NCBI GenBank assembly: GCA_947095585.1
Contig: OX352761.1
Location: forward strand, 63,068,882 to 63,132,881
Reading direction: 5' to 3'
DNA from: Nephrocerus scutellatus
Taxonomy: Eukaryota; Arthropoda; Insecta; Diptera; Pipunculidae
DNA length: 64,000 nt
Shown: positions 1 to 12,483 of the stretch, in pieces
Layout: each line of letters opens with the position of its first letter
How positions within the stretch are numbered: position 1 is the first letter of the stretch
Notes under the pieces: generated by a model
Database searches by the model: none
What the model was told of the DNA's origin: nothing
Seen by the model: only the letters and a program-made list of their open reading frames with translations
Translations under genes and position numbers: made by a program

Positions 1-1
1 G

Positions 2-1205
2 CTAAACGATTTCTCATGGAACGTACGCTCACTGTATATAGCTCGAGCTGCAAGGCAGCTAGCCGATACCCTGTCCAAATATAATGCTGACTTAACAGCA
101 ATTCAGGAGATGCGATGGACAGGGAATGGTGTCTTACAAAAATCAGAATATGACATTTATTACAGCTGTCATGCAAGACATCATGTGCTCGGGGTGGGGT
201 TTCTAATCAGCAAAAGAATGAAACCCACCGTTATCGGCTTTAATACAGTAAATGAACGGCTACGCACCCTTCGCATGCGGGGCAAATTTAAAAACAAGCC
301 TCATAAACGTTCACGCACCTACAGAGGATTCCCCAGATGATGGAAAAGAAGAATTCTTTGAATCAGTCGAACGGGAACTCAATGCCTGCCCTCAGTATGA
401 TGTAAAAATCATTATGGGGGATATGAATGCTAAAATAGGTAGGGAGCCAGTATTCAGGCAGTACATTGGCACCCATAGCTTACACGAGAACACTAATGAC
501 AATGGACAACGAGTCATAGAGATGGCAGCAAGCAATAATTTGGTCGTTGCGAGTACAAGGTTTACGCGGAAAAATATCCACAAAGCCACCTGGGTATCTC
601 CCGATGGAGCCACTCGCAACCAGATAGACCACGTGTTGATAGACCGCCGCCACAACCCGAACCTGATGACGGTACGAACGTACCGAGGTGCCAACGTCGA
701 CTCGGACCACTATCTTGTTGGTATGGTGCTCCGAGCGCGGATTGCATCATCACGGAAGACTGCATCCGCGAATCAGATTCGAGTCAACACGGCTGCCCTT
801 CGCAATGAAGAGACCAGAAACAACTACGGTCAAGCGATAGGACTCGCCCTAAATGCAGGGACAGTAAGTCCTGGGGCTGAGATGCCGGGCGTAGAAGAGA
901 AATGGACACGCCATAAAAATATTGTCATTAGTACTGCTGACTCCATCTTAGGCAGTAGTCGTAGAGATCGGAACGACTGGTTCGATGACGAATGTAAGCT
1001 AGCTACTGAACGTAAGAATGTTGCGTACCTAGCAATGCAACAATCTCATGGAACGCGGGCACGCGAAGATGAATATAAAGAGCTCAGAAGATATGAAAAA
1101 ACAGTTCACCGGCGAAAGAAAGCAGCCTGGGAGAAGAATCTCGTCCGTAAACTGGGACAGTACAGAGAGCAAGCACCAGGCGCGGAAGTTCTACCAAAGG
1201 TATGA
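2..1205 (+). pseudogene. RTE endonuclease half (frameshifted)
   Basis: The endonuclease would nick target DNA to prime reverse transcription. The frame is open from base 2 (FSWNVRSLY) with the EMRWT motif near 108-122. It then moves to another frame that carries GDMNAKIGREP near 418-450 and the SDHYLV motif near 699-716. Comparison with the copy at 54390 shows that two bases are missing here near 296 (AAAACAAGCC against AAAACATAAGCC), which explains the frame change. A second disturbance lies near 1180-1202, where the linker to the RT passes through three frames. The copy on the minus strand at 38430-38480 lacks the second frameshift there, so this is a lesion and not programmed shifting. Confidence 0.8.
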
Positions 1206-2902
1206 CGCAATATACACCGCGTTGCACATACTGCAAGGATAAAAAGGGTAATCTGATCGCCGATCTTAAAAGCATCTTAGAGCGATGGGAAGAGCACTTT
1301 CATGAGTTGCTAAATGGCCAGCTAACTGAGGAATTGGGGGCTCCACCAATGACCGAAGATCATACTATGCTGCCGCCACCAAGCATAGTCGAAGTTAGCA
1401 GAGCGATAAATCGGCTCAAAAATAATAAGGCCCCGGGATCTGATGGTATCCCAGCGGAACTGATAAAAATAGGAGGCCCCACATTACACCAAGCAATTCA
1501 TGAAATAATAGTGCAAGTATGGGAAGAAGAAGCTATGCCAGAAGACTGGCGAAGAGGCATCCTGTGCCCCATACATAAGAAGGGAGATATCACAAAATGC
1601 AGCAATTATCGTGGTATAACGTTGTTGAGTACCGCGTTTAAGATTTTCTCCTCTATCCTTCAGGACAGGATAGCCCCATACGCTAAAGTCATCATTGGTC
1701 CATACCAGTGTGGCTTCATCCCAAGCAAATCAACAACTGATCAGATTTACACCCTAAGGCAGGTGATGGAAAAATGTCTAGGGTTTCAAAACTCACTACA
1801 CCATCTTTTTATAGACTTTAAAGCCGCCTATGATAGCATAGCCAGAGTATAACTTTATAAAGCCATGAGAGACTTCGGCATCCAAAATAAACTGACACGA
1901 CTATGTAGGTTGACCATGACCAATGTTATAAGCCAAGTAAAAATATCCGGATCACTATCAAGCCCATTCAACATCTATAACGGGCTCCGACAAGGGGATG
2001 GACTGGCCTGCGTCCTCTTCAACCTGGCGTTGGAGAAAGTGATCCGAGACTCTGACGTAACGGCGAGAGGAACAATCCTCTATAGGTCCATTCAGATACT
2101 GGCTTACGCAGACGATATTGACATCGTTGGTGGAAACCAAAGAGCTGTACAGGAAGCTTTCATCCAGATAGAGCAGGCGGCACGAAATCTGGGGCTGCAT
2201 ATAAATGAGAGCAAAACAAAGTACATGGTGGCCACGTCTGCGAGTAGAAGATCCAACATTGGTCCCTCATTTCAGATAGTGGAGCGCGAATTTGAAGTAG
2301 TGCAATCCTTTAAATATCTCGGGTCAACAATAGCAGCCGATAACAGCATGGAGCCAGAAATACGCGCACGGTTGCTTAAAGCCAACAAAGCCTACTATAG
2401 CCTGTCAAGACTCTTCAAATCCAGGAACCTAACCATAACATCCAAGCTGCTGATATATAAGACAATGGTCATACCAGTACTTACATTTGGATCCGAGACT
2501 TGGGTGCTTAGCAAAAAGCATTCTGACCTCTTAGCCGCGTTCGAGAGAAAAGTCTTACGGAGAATTGTTGGCCCCGTATGTGAGGAAGGACGATTCCGGA
2601 GACTCTATAATGATGAGATCTACGAGCGTTACCGCGATGTCGACATCGTGAAGAAAATTAAGCTCGGTAGGCTCCGGTGGGCAGGACACCTAGCTCGCAT
2701 GAGCAAAGAGGATCCTGCTCGGAAAGTCCTTTGCGGTAGGATTTATGGAACACGACAGCGAGGCCGGCCAAGCCTACGCTGGAAGGATGGCGTAGACCAG
2801 GAGGCCCAGAGTTTAGGGATGCAAAACTGGATGACATCGGCTCGAAATCGGGACCGGTGGAGAGACTTTTTGTGGGAGGCCAGGATCGGACCCCGGTTGT
2901 AG
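1202..2902 (+). pseudogene. RTE reverse transcriptase and C-terminal tail
   Basis: The RT domain reads NYRGITLLS near 1600-1626, then AYDSIARV, then a TAA stop at 1850-1852. The same frame reopens immediately with an ELYKAM-like continuation at 1855-1870. GLRQGDGLACVLF lies near 1981-2020 and the catalytic LAYADDIDI near 2099-2125. The tail includes RLRWAGHLARM and ends with RDRWRDFLWEAR, typical of RTE proteins. The only break inside the RT is the TAA, which is also present at the same site in the minus-strand copy at 37786. Family assignment is secure. Activity is not expected unless the stop is read through. Confidence 0.82.
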
Positions 2903-2926
2903 TGCCAAATATGATGATGATTGAAA

Positions 2927-3479
2927 TTGGATATCTGAAGACTCAAATAAGATATCTACTTTATTTAAACGCAGTTACAAAGCCTAGTTTTTCTTCTAAA
3001 AATTAAGTTCCAAACGAGGTTTCTACCATCACTATTACCAGAGGAATTTCCGTTAACATGGGTCAGTGTACACCAAAACAAGCTTTTTCTTAAATCCCCG
3101 ATAAAATGATGTCAACATTCGAGATAGACTCTGAACAGAAAGTGATTGGGGTAGTGGTATACATACTACAAATTGTTTTTATAAATATCATGTTTTTTAT
3201 GAATTTTTAAATATATAGTCCTGAAGTTTTGCACATCTGTTCGGTATTTTAAGAAAACCAGAAGCGCCATCTTTTGGAAGTGGTCAGACACTGGTCTGGG
3301 GTTAGCATACAAATATTTTTTCCAAATCTTATGTTTTCATAAACTGCAGAATTTAAAAATTTTGCAGACGAAACATGACCAGTCATATTATGGAATGGGT
3401 TGGAAACCTAGGTATTCATGTTTGTCGGTAGCAAAGCTAGCAAAGCAAAGCGGTAGCTAGTTATTAATTAAAAAAACAT
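2927..3479. other. Intergenic, no gene seen
   Basis: AT-rich sequence without a supported ORF. The stretch 3190-3320 contains wording (AGTGGTCAGAC, then a run ending in CATACAAAT) resembling the internal repeats of the Helitron at 27535-28475, so part may be a diverged relic of that family. No ends could be found. Confidence 0.4.
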
Positions 3480-5325
3480 TAAAGCTAAGAATGTTTTGCG
3501 AATGGCTTGAATATATAAAATACACCTTTTGGATCTATCGTTACTAGAGTGAACGCCTTGAAAAAATTGGAACAGATACAAATTTAAGTCGATTAAGAAA
3601 ACGAAAAAAAATTTAAACGAATGATTAAATTCGCTAGAGAAACGTATTTTAATAACATGATTGAATAGGCAAACGGCAGCCCTTCGACTCTGTGGAAATA
3701 AACAAATGAAGAAATAATCACTTGAAAAAAAGTATTGAAGATTTACGTTATAACGGCACACTATTTACTGAAGAAAAAGAGAAGCCAGACCTGCTAAATG
3801 ATTATTTCAACTCAATTGGAAGTAGTTTAGTAATTTCAAATATATCAAATGATGAAAGAATTAAATCAATGTATCAATTTGTTATTCCTTTCCCCAGAAG
3901 GACTAAAAACAATCATTCAAAATCGTATTGATGGAATTACACCCAACGATATTACCACAGTTTTCGATGTAATCAATAATAGTCTTGTATGTCGTATTAA
4001 TTATTATTGAGCCAAAAGTGAATTTCCTGACGTTCTAAAGGAATATTGTTCCAATATGAAAATCTGGGGAAAAATCATGCCCAAGCAATTATCGTTCCAT
4101 CTAGCTTTTGACAACATTTGGTAAAATATTTTTAAGAAAAAATTATTATTTTGATAAAAACCGTTTGGTTTCCAATTAAAAAATGGAACTGATTCGGCTC
4201 TGACTGAAGCAATAACAATAACGGACTCCTTGATCGTAGATTTTACGTGATATCAATGCTCCTGGATCTTAAGAAAGCCTTTGATACAGTTAGACATGAT
4301 TTATAATTTATATGTCTAGAAGAACTTTGAATAAGAGGTTCAGCACTGAAAATCATTACAAATTAGTTTTCAAATAGAAAAGTCCGGGTAAAACTAAATA
4401 ATACTAATAGTAGTTAACTCTCACTCTCTCTGTGCTGGTGTTCCTCAAGGATCCATATTGGGACCCCTATTTATCTCTGTTTATTAACAAAACCAGATAT
4501 AGTGGACTGAAGGGAGATTACACGATTTTTCTGATGACGCGATCATTATGTACCATGGTGAAAATAAAGAAAAAATCCAGAGAATTATGAATGATGACAT
4601 TAAAATTTTCAATAAATGACTAAAGGGCAATGCTTCATATTTAAATGTAGAAAAAACATGCTACCTACAATTTAAACAACGTGCGAAATGTGATATAAAC
4701 ATAAATGTAGCATTGAATAAATCTTTCATTAGAAGCACCAAAAGCCAAATACCTTGGTATGATTTTAGATGAAGGACTCTGTTGGGATGAACATATAAAT
4801 CACATCACAAAAAAAATTGTGCCATTCCTATGGGCATTAAAAAGATCTTCAAAACTAAGCAGCCAAATGGTTTTTCCTTCATTCATAATGTCACAGGTTA
4901 GATACAACCTTCCAATCTGGTCACAATGCATCTGTAGCACCATCAAGAAATGCTCTTCACTTATGAACAGGTCCTTAAAAATATTATTTAGAATGCCATT
5001 GACGACATCTACAGCCCTATTATTATATTATATGACACCACAAGAATGCTTAACATAAACGAATGAATAAAAATTGAAACTTATATAAAATAAAAAATAA
5101 ACTCTTAAGAACAAAATTTAAAACTCTGATGCTGTACACAACTATAATATGCGTAGCAGAAATTACTTTCGAGAAAATAGATCTAGAACAACTCGGCTAA
5201 CAGGCAGTGTCCTCAAATCAAGCATAAGGGTCTTCAATGCACTACCAGACTACATAAAATCATCAAGCTGTTTATCAATATTTCTAAAACTACTCAAAAG
5301 ACATTTATTTAGTCTAAGGTAAAAA
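3480..5325 (+). pseudogene. Highly eroded LINE reverse transcriptase relic
   Basis: Translating across many stops and frame changes gives the connector and RT of a non-LTR retrotransposon. There is an N-terminal linker near 3600-3930 (DLLNDYFNSIG at about 3797), a LDLKKAFDTVRHD-like core near 4263-4300, GVPQGSILGP near 4438-4467, an FSDDAI-type catalytic motif near 4530-4547, a thumb region in the open stretch 4759-5058, and a C-terminal VFNALPDYIK-like motif near 5230-5260. It belongs to the jockey/CR1-like group of LINEs without RNase H, and the clade is not resolvable. Erosion is much greater than in the LINE at 8144, so this is an older insertion. Confidence 0.7.
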
Positions 5326-5582
5326 TAAAAAAAAAAACCCAATTATTCAAACTGAATTTCAACAAAAAAATAAAAATAAAAATTATTATTACGTTGGTCT
5401 CCACATCCACAACGAAAACATAAACGAAAACACAGCGGAAAATATCTCTGTAGAGTATCATCACCTGTTTAGAAAAAGTGACAATCAATGCCAAGTGAAA
5501 GGTACAAGTAAAGGTAAAGGTACAAAAAAATGAAAGGTGACAAGAAATTAATTAATTAAAGAAATTAATTTATATTCAAAAA
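5326..5582. other. Short AT-rich gap
   Basis: A-rich simple sequence and AAGGTA-type short repeats at 5500-5540. Nothing codes here. Confidence 0.4.
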
Positions 5583-5957
5583 ATGAATTTACAAATTGCT
5601 AATTGTAGGATTAGCAGAGCAAGGCGTTGTGTCGAAAACGCATTCGGGATTTTGTGTTGGAAGTGGCTATGTTTATCTAGAACAATGTTTTGCGGTCCCG
5701 ATCGAGCGCAAAAAATTATCAGTGTATGCTGTTATCTTCACAACTATTTGTTGAGCAACAATAAACAATCCTACTGTCCAAAAAAGTTAACTGATTCTTA
5801 TAATGAGAATGGTTGTTTAGTAGCAGGAGAATGGAGAAAACATATCTCTTCCGATGCGTTACATTATTCATCGATTCATGTAAGGGAAAAGCTCAAAAAT
5901 TATTTTATTTCACCTTCCGGATCAATTCCATGGCAAAATAAATCATCTTTTGTTTAA
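5583..5957 (+). pseudogene. PIF/Harbinger transposase, C-terminal fragment
   Basis: The 124-residue frame starts with CRISRARRCVENAFGIL, the signature around the last acidic residue (E) of the DDE triad in PIF/Harbinger (HARBI1-like) transposases. CCYLHNYL follows, matching the helix after the catalytic core. A family member usually has about 350-450 residues, so only the last third is present and the first two catalytic acids are missing. The first ATG is not a natural start. The antisense MADF-like gene next door suits the two-gene layout of these elements (DDE transposase plus a DNA-binding partner). Confidence 0.78.
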
Positions 5958-6022
5958 TAAAGCTTTTATTCATTTTCTTTACTATTTTCAGAAAAGAAGG
6001 CATAACATAACAACATAAACAT

Positions 6023-7200
6023 TTAATTAGATAATTTTTTCTTTTTTTTATGTTTTTTTATTTGTTCGTTTATCTCCCTCGTGAACTTCGCGTTGAGATC
6101 CTCCAGCCGCTTTATTTTTTTGGAACTCAATAATTTCATTTATGCTATGGCTAAGTGTTGCGGCCGTTTCTATAAGCGGGTCTTTTTCTTTTGGCCGGCG
6201 GTTTTCGTTGAGCTGTAACAAAAAGTCAAATTTTGATTTAAAACAAGTAAATACATGTTTTGTTATAATGAAGGTACTTACATATGCATAGTTCGATTGG
6301 GTTGTGGTGTTTGTTTGGTCTTCTGCATGATTTTAACAGCTTGGGGAATCGTTTTCGATTTCGCTGCTATTATATGTTCTGAAACGAAAAGTAAATTCAT
6401 TTATATTCAATTCAAAAATAAAATTTTGTGGCATCTGATATATGTACAGTTGTAATACATAATGTAGTAGCTTACCGTCGTCTTTTTTGTTATGAAAGTG
6501 GAGTCAGAAATAACATACTTTCAGCAAACTCCCAGTCAATCCTTTGGGTCTCATCGTCAACGTTAAGTACCTCCGACTCTTCAGTTAGAGATAGGTCCGC
6601 TTCGCTACCCGACTTCTTCTTCTTTTTTATCGAAAAGTAAATTCATTTATACAATTCAAAAATAAAATTTTATGGCATCTGATATATGTACAGTTGTACA
6701 TTATGTAGCTTACCGTCGTCTTTTTTGTGATGAAAGTGGAGTCAGAAATAACATACTTTCAGCAAACTCCCAGTCAATCCTTTGGGTCTCATCGTCAACG
6801 TTAAGTACCTCCGACTCTTCAGTTAGAGATAGGTCCGCTTCGCTACCCGACTTCTTCTTCTTTTTTATCGAAGTGTGATAGCGCATGCTGTCCCGTACCG
6901 AGCGCCAAGTTGATTTGCAGACTTCAACTGGATAAATAATAAGTAAATTAATAGGTTAATAAGGTATTAATAGAAAAATAATAAATACCTGGCTTGTCCA
7001 TTTCGGTGGCTGTCACGCCAGAGCCCCGCAACCGCTCCAAATTCTCCAAGTTCTCCAAATTCCAAATTGGCTTGTTGGACTTGACAAAAAAAGCTTACTT
7101 CTTCTTTTCCTCGGAGCCAAAATCGTTTTTTTTCTTGGTTTTATTATTTTTTCTTCTTGGTGGACTTTAATTTCTTCTTCCAAAAATTCTTCCTCCATTT
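6023..7200 (-). pseudogene. MADF-like DNA-binding partner of the Harbinger element, spliced and broken
   Basis: On the minus strand an exon ends at 6989 with MDKP and a GTATTT donor. It joins in phase to an exon at 6714-6927 (TTATCCAG acceptor, GTAAGC donor) to give VEVCKSTWRSVRDSMRYH, the core of a MADF/Myb-like domain. A lysine run and an acidic stretch follow. A further exon at about 6285-6375 and a last exon at about 6023-6215 encode a basic segment and a helical tail (DPLIETAATLSHSINEI). The tail continues in another frame as LEDLNAKFTREINEQIKK after an A7 run near 6108, so it carries a 1-nt indel. PIF/Harbinger elements usually encode such a partner, which helps the transposase bind the ends. 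Exon joins are inferred from splice signals only. Confidence 0.6.
6385..6868. repeat. Tandem duplication of about 240 bp containing a MADF exon
   Basis: 6385-6630 and 6631-6868 are near-identical head-to-tail copies (246 and 238 bp). They differ by a few substitutions and by short deletions (TTATATTCAATTC against TTATACAATTC; GTAATACATAATGTAGTAGC against GTACATTATGTAGC). Each contains most of the MADF exon and its GTAAGC donor on the minus strand. Only the 6714-6927 copy keeps the acceptor side. Confidence 0.85.
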
Positions 7201-8143
7201 TGCCGAATATTGTTGTGGCACAAAAAAAAAAAGCAATAGACTTGTCAAAATTTCGCGAGCAATTAATGTTCCGAGTAGATAAATTCTGGACGAAAAAGTG
7301 TGTAGAGTTGTAAAAATTGCACTAAGAAATCTATTAAAATCCACTTATAAAACCTATTCGCAGAGCACCAGCGTACTGCATAACGAAAAGTAGAGCGAAC
7401 ATTTTCGTTTACGATTTCGTCTTGTCATTTTTGTATGGAATTTTTCGTTTCGTTTCAGCAGCGTACTAGGCTTAAATTGATAGTAACCAAAAATAAGAAA
7501 AAAACCACATCAGCAATTATGTGGAAAACTGCTTTATACCAGCATTAAGGTGACTAGCAATAGAGAAAAACTTATATAAATTATAACAAAATATTAGGCA
7601 ATCTTGTAATCAAATTTGTTCAGAAATAGAAATAAATAAATAAATAAGAACGACCCAAAAAAATTAAAATTTTTTATGTAAATTATCTAAATAAAATAAA
7701 ACGGGGTTAGTTCTGAAAAATTATTTGGGAGCCCCTTAGCTCTAGGCATGGTTGCCACTCGCAAAAAAATTCCTACGGACGGAACTCTGACAGCCGGAAG
7801 TGACAGTTTTTCGAGTTTATGCAAATAACTTAGGAGAAATCTGTTAAGTGAAAAAAAATTTGTTCACTCTTTTGCTAACAAAATACTATTGATAACATGG
7901 AATCCCAGCTTATTCCTCAGTTTGGTTTTTATAAGATGATTCCCAGATGTCAGCGTGAGTGGACGTATTTTCAATTTCTCCAAGTAATTGTTCGGTCCTG
8001 TTTTAATTAATATTAAAGTTGATTGTGTTGTGCGTTTCGACGGGTTTTTACACAAATTTTATTCACAAATTTAAAAATCTTTGGTTTTGAAATCATAACT
8101 TTCATAAATTCAGACAAGTTAAAAAAAGAACCTTGAATTCCTT
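7201..8143. other. Non-coding region with a dispersed repeat segment
   Basis: No supported ORF. 7768-7857 (GACAGCCGGAAGTGACAG and what follows) resembles 48889-48985 in the same orientation, including the shared AGAAATCTGTTAAGTG block, so it is part of an old dispersed repeat. Bases near 7365-7475 (CAGCGTACT occurring twice) could be the outer end of the Harbinger element, but no partner terminal repeat was found. Confidence 0.4.
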
Positions 8144-8200
8144 GTGCTAAAGTTTAATATTTTAAATTTGCTGTTACTGTTCAGTTTCTTTCTCGCGAAT

Positions 8201-9190
8201 ATGTCTTCAAACACATCTCTTGACACAAACACGAGCGGAGTACACACCCGCTCTAAGAAATCAGCGAGTGTATCAACCGTTACATCACAAAAACATATCA
8301 GCACTCCGTCATCAAAAAGTGGTGTAGCTGGTCAAACAACGAAGGTTTTCACACCCAGCGAGGTTTTGTACAAAAATGCATCTGCTGTCTCAGGTCAATC
8401 CAACGCTCTCACTCTCAGTCAGTTCGAAGAACGCTTGACTAAACACACCGATGCTATTATGAACCGGGTTTCTGCCGAAATGAGCACTCTGCGTGCAGAC
8501 CTATTGAATCAAATTACACTCTTCGAGCAGAATTGGACAAGCAGTTTTCATAATATTGAAGAATCTCTTAAAGACCTCCATTTACGCGTGGAGAATGTCG
8601 AGTCTAAGTGTATTGAGTCAGAAGCAATAAAAAATAGCTTAGCTGATTTACAAAGGCGTTGTGATACCTTGGAACGTAGCAACCTAGCAGCTGATGCCAT
8701 CCTCAAAGGAGTTCCGCAACTACAAGAAGAAAACTTGAAGTCGATTTTCCACCATTTGTGCCACACTATCAACTGTAAACCCCCCGTATTGAAGGCTATT
8801 TTCCGTTCTAAACGAAGTGATAATACCAATAATCCCCCAATCATTCTCAAATTCGCAACAGCTCAAGAAAGAAACAGCGTCTTAAAATCTCTTGCGGAGC
8901 ATCGCAAAAGTGAGGGAAAGCAGCTTTCTCTTCATGATGTTGGTTTTGACTCCAATAAAAATATTTATTTGAATGAGAGCTTGACAAGCAGAAATCGCTC
9001 AATTCTGCAAAAAGCGGTTCACATGAAGCGACGCAAGCAACTTTTCTCTACATTCACGCGCTCTGGAGCTGTTTGGGTTAGAGTGAGGAAGAATGAGAAT
9101 GCCATCAATGTTGACGACTATGGAATTTTGGACGAATTCATTACGGCGAGAAATTTAAATAGTGCTGATGATAACAGTGAAGAAGTTTAA
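8201..9190 (+). CDS. LINE ORF1 protein (coiled coil and RNA-binding type)
   Basis: The frame is open from 8144, but the first 19 residues are a hydrophobic leader that looks like untranslated sequence, and the second ATG (8201, MSSNTSLDTNTSG) gives a normal start. The protein has about 329 residues. It has a Ser/Thr-rich N-terminus, a predicted coiled coil (about residues 95-165, with LHLRVENVESK and LADLQRRCDTLE), then a compact domain with ILKGVPQLQEENL and a basic segment (HMKRRKQLFSTFTR). Comparable LINE ORF1 proteins bind element RNA as multimers. No zinc knuckle is seen. ORF2 follows 203 bp downstream. Confidence 0.7.
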   Translation: MSSNTSLDTNTSGVHTRSKKSASVSTVTSQKHISTPSSKSGVAGQTTKVFTPSEVLYKNASAVSGQSNALTLSQFEERLTKHTDAIMNRVSAEMSTLRADLLNQITLFEQNWTSSFHNIEESLKDLHLRVENVESKCIESEAIKNSLADLQRRCDTLERSNLAADAILKGVPQLQEENLKSIFHHLCHTINCKPPVLKAIFRSKRSDNTNNPPIILKFATAQERNSVLKSLAEHRKSEGKQLSLHDVGFDSNKNIYLNESLTSRNRSILQKAVHMKRRKQLFSTFTRSGAVWVRVRKNENAINVDDYGILDEFITARNLNSADDNSEEV

Positions 9191-9393
9191 CTTTATGCAG
9201 CAAACGTACAATAGTATGCACTCAGTTTACTCATTATTTCTCTTTTCTTCTTTTATTATTTCTCTTATCTTTTACTATCAGTCTCTAACATATTATATTA
9301 ATTTCAAAAGATTTACGTCACTATTCTTGGCATTTGTTTCGCACGTAATAATTTTCGTAGGTGTGTTTCTTAATTTATTACTTTTTTACAGAA

Positions 9394-12109
9394 ATGAATG
9401 GTAATTCTCGCTCAAGGGGTGGAAGTTACTTGGATGATTCAAGAACATTGCTTAACATTCTCTGCAAACATAAAGATGGTATTAACTTATGTCACCTAAA
9501 TTCACAAAGCATCAAAAACAAAATTGATGATTTGCGGCAAATTTTTGACGATAGCATGGTGGATATTCTATGTCTTTCGGAAACTTGGTTAAAACCTGAA
9601 ATATGTACAGATATGTTCAGGTTGCATAATTTTAGACTTATTCGGGCAGATAGGCAAAACAAAATAGGTGGAGGTGTTGCCATCTATATAAAAAATCGCT
9701 ACAGGTTTCATATTGTCAAAATGTCTTCTGCAGAAGATCTAATTGAGTACATTTTCCTAGAGGTAAATTTTGGTCATAAAAAGCTATTAGTTGGTTGTAT
9801 ATATATGGCTCCTAATGTGGTAAACTATACTTTAATACGGGATCTACTTGAGGACTTAGTTCTATTGCATACGGACATTGTAATTTGTGGAGATTTAAAC
9901 ATAAACATATTGGATAACAGGAACAAACCCTTTTTAGTCGTTCAAGTTATGTTTTGCGAACTATAGTCGCCCAACTCACTTCATGCCTAATAAAATTCCT
10001 TCACTGCTGGACCTTATTTTCATATCAGATCATAATTTAATAACGCACTACGACCAGCTGTTAGCGCCTGCTTTCTCTCATCACGATATGCTGTTCTTAA
10101 ACTTACATGTATATCTGCCAAATATGGAAGAACAATGTAAGATCCAATATATTTATAAAAATATCTGCTTGGATCACTTATTTTATGATTGTCAAAATTT
10201 AAATTGGTTACCTATTTATACAACAAGTGATGTCAGCAAGCAAATAGAAATCTTTAATGAAAATATTCTGTATCTTTTCAATAAACATGTGCCTGTTAGG
10301 ATAAGACAATCTAAAAGGAGAACTTTACCTTGGTTTACACAAGAAGTAATCGATCTCATCAAACAGCGTGATATTTTATATGCGAGATGGAGAAGATACA
10401 GGTGTTCTGCAATTCACAATGAATTTAAATTAACACGCAATGCTGTGACATCTCTTATTCGTAGAAACAAGCAGACTTTCTATCAGAATAAATTTTCGAC
10501 CTGCGATTCTAGTTCCAAGTTTTGGAAAAATGTTCGTCAAGTTGGACTAGGTAAACAGTCTGTGCCAATCGATGTGAACCTAAATGAATTGAATGCCAAG
10601 TTTATTCAACCTCCCTCATTAACAACAAGTTCATTTAATGAATCGGAAATTAGAACTGACCTCACAGGATCGCTTTCACTTTCAGGCTTAGATGAAATAT
10701 ATGTAGGTCTATCAATATTAAAAATTAAATCAAAAGCGGTTGGTTCCGACAATATCCATCCTGATTTCGTCAAAGTCCTTCTTCCCGCCATACTACATCA
10801 TATCACACATATATTCAATACCATTATTACAACCTCAACTTTTCCCGAAGGCTGGAAGACCGCAAAAGTTATACCTTTACCTAAAGTGTCAACATCCAAT
10901 GGAACAGAATATCGTCCTATAGCAATACTACCATTTTTAAGCAAAGTCTTTGAAGCGATTGTAAGCAACCAAATAAAAAATTTTCTTAATAGTAAAAAGC
11001 TACTTACTGAATACCAGTCTGGTTTTCGGGAGAAACACAGTTGCACTACGGCTCTCCTAAAGGTTTGTGACGATATACGTGCTGGTTTGGATAGTGACAT
11101 GTCAGGACTAATTGTTTTTCTTGACTTTTCCAAGGCTTTCGACTCTGTCAATCATTGCTTATTAGTCAAGAAACTTAAAGAAAAATTTATTTTTGGAAAT
11201 TCTTTATGTAACCTTCTATCATCATATCTCTTTAATCGGTCGCAATATGTTATTAACAATAATGAATGTTCATCTAAACTAAAAGTTCCGTTGGGTGTAC
11301 CACAAGGTTCTATACTTGGTCCGCTATTATTCACATGTTTCATAAACGACATAGGAGGCCACATAACGTCTAAGTATCACATATACGCGGATGATGTGCA
11401 GCTATATACTCTCTTTCCTAATAGTCACAAAACTCTTGCCTTTAGCAAAATTAATCATGTACTAAGTCAAGTACTTCTTTGGTCGGAAGAAAATAAGCTT
11501 AGCCTCAATCCGAGAAAAACTAAGGCGCTAATAATTAATAGAAGTAAAACCAAAGAAAATTATCCAATGCTGTATCTTAATGGCTTACCAGTGGAAACTG
11601 TATCAAATTTTAAAAATCTAGGAATTTACTTTAGTGAAACCTTCAGCTGGAATGTCCACATTAATAAAATAGTGTCAAAAGTTTACGGTGCTCTTCGCGG
11701 CCTAAGTCCCACTGCAAAATATCTTCCGCAGCACGTTAAAATGAAGCTTGTGAAATCATTCATTTTACCTATTATGCTATATGGATGTGAGATTTTTTCA
11801 TGCATTGATAGTGGCTCAATGAGACGTATCACTGTTGCTTATAACAGTTGTGCAAGATATATCTTCAATGTTAGCCGACACGTGCATATTTCAGAGTTTT
11901 CCAAGCAGGTTGCTGGTTCTTCTTTAATGAGTTTATTTAAGTATAAAACTATTGCAACATTAAATAAAATAATTACCACTAAAGAGCCTAAATATCTATT
12001 TGAAAAATTCAACTTTGCTAGAAGTCAGAGAACGCAGCAATTAATAACACCGAGACATAAATATCTGGTCACCTCTCGTCAGTTCTTCGAGAAACACGAA
12101 CACCTTTAA
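9394..12109 (+). pseudogene. LINE ORF2, endonuclease plus reverse transcriptase, one frameshift
   Basis: Start ATG at 9394 (MNGNSRSRGG). Endonuclease motifs: HLNSQSIKNK near 9493, LSETWLKP near 9571-9594, GGGVAIYIK near 9667-9693 and ICGDLNIN near 9886-9909. The frame is lost between about 9935 and 9965 and resumes as NYSRPTHFMPNKIPSLLDLI. The RT reads FLDFSKAFDSVNH near 11118-11156, GVPQGSILGPLLF near 11293-11331, and YADDVQLY near 11382-11406. A thumb and C-terminal region run to 12109 without a zinc finger or RNase H. The protein nicks the target and copies element RNA by target-primed reverse transcription. A single indel is the only visible defect. Confidence 0.85.
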
Positions 12110-12450
12110 GTTAAAAGTTTTTCAGTTTTATGCCGAGGGTCACTGACGTTATCTTTTGAACTCCTAAATCTTCTCTTTATCTTTTTTTTTTTTTTTTTTT
12201 CCTATTTTCATAATTTAATCTTAACTTAAATTTTTATTGTTATCTTATTTTTTGTAATTTCTTATTTCACCACACTTTCATGGTTTTATTAATTTTTTAT
12301 TTTTTTTTTTTTTTTTTAATTTTTTTTTTAGTTTTTTAATTTAGCTTTAAGTATAATGTAATGATTAATTTTCAAATGGTTAAACGATACATTGTAAAAT
12401 AACTTGTGTATAACAAAAAGATTGACTCTTAAATGCACAAAGAATGAATG

Positions 12451-12452
<2 letters not shown>

Positions 12453-12483
<31 letters not shown>

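Larger units (their letters stand above)
1..2926 (+). mobile_element. RTE-like non-LTR retrotransposon, copy 1
   Basis: One degenerate polyprotein reads from the left edge: an apurinic-type endonuclease, then a reverse transcriptase, then a C-terminal tail rich in R, W and G. Layout and motifs fit the RTE/BovB group, whose proteins are often mislabelled craniofacial development protein 2. The 3' end is a short ATG/ATGATG run near 2912-2926 with no poly-A, which is usual for RTE. The element may continue left of the window. Related copies lie at 37325-48345 (minus, split) and 54243-55543. It is dead: there are frameshifts near 296 and 1180-1202 and a stop at 1850. Confidence 0.85.
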
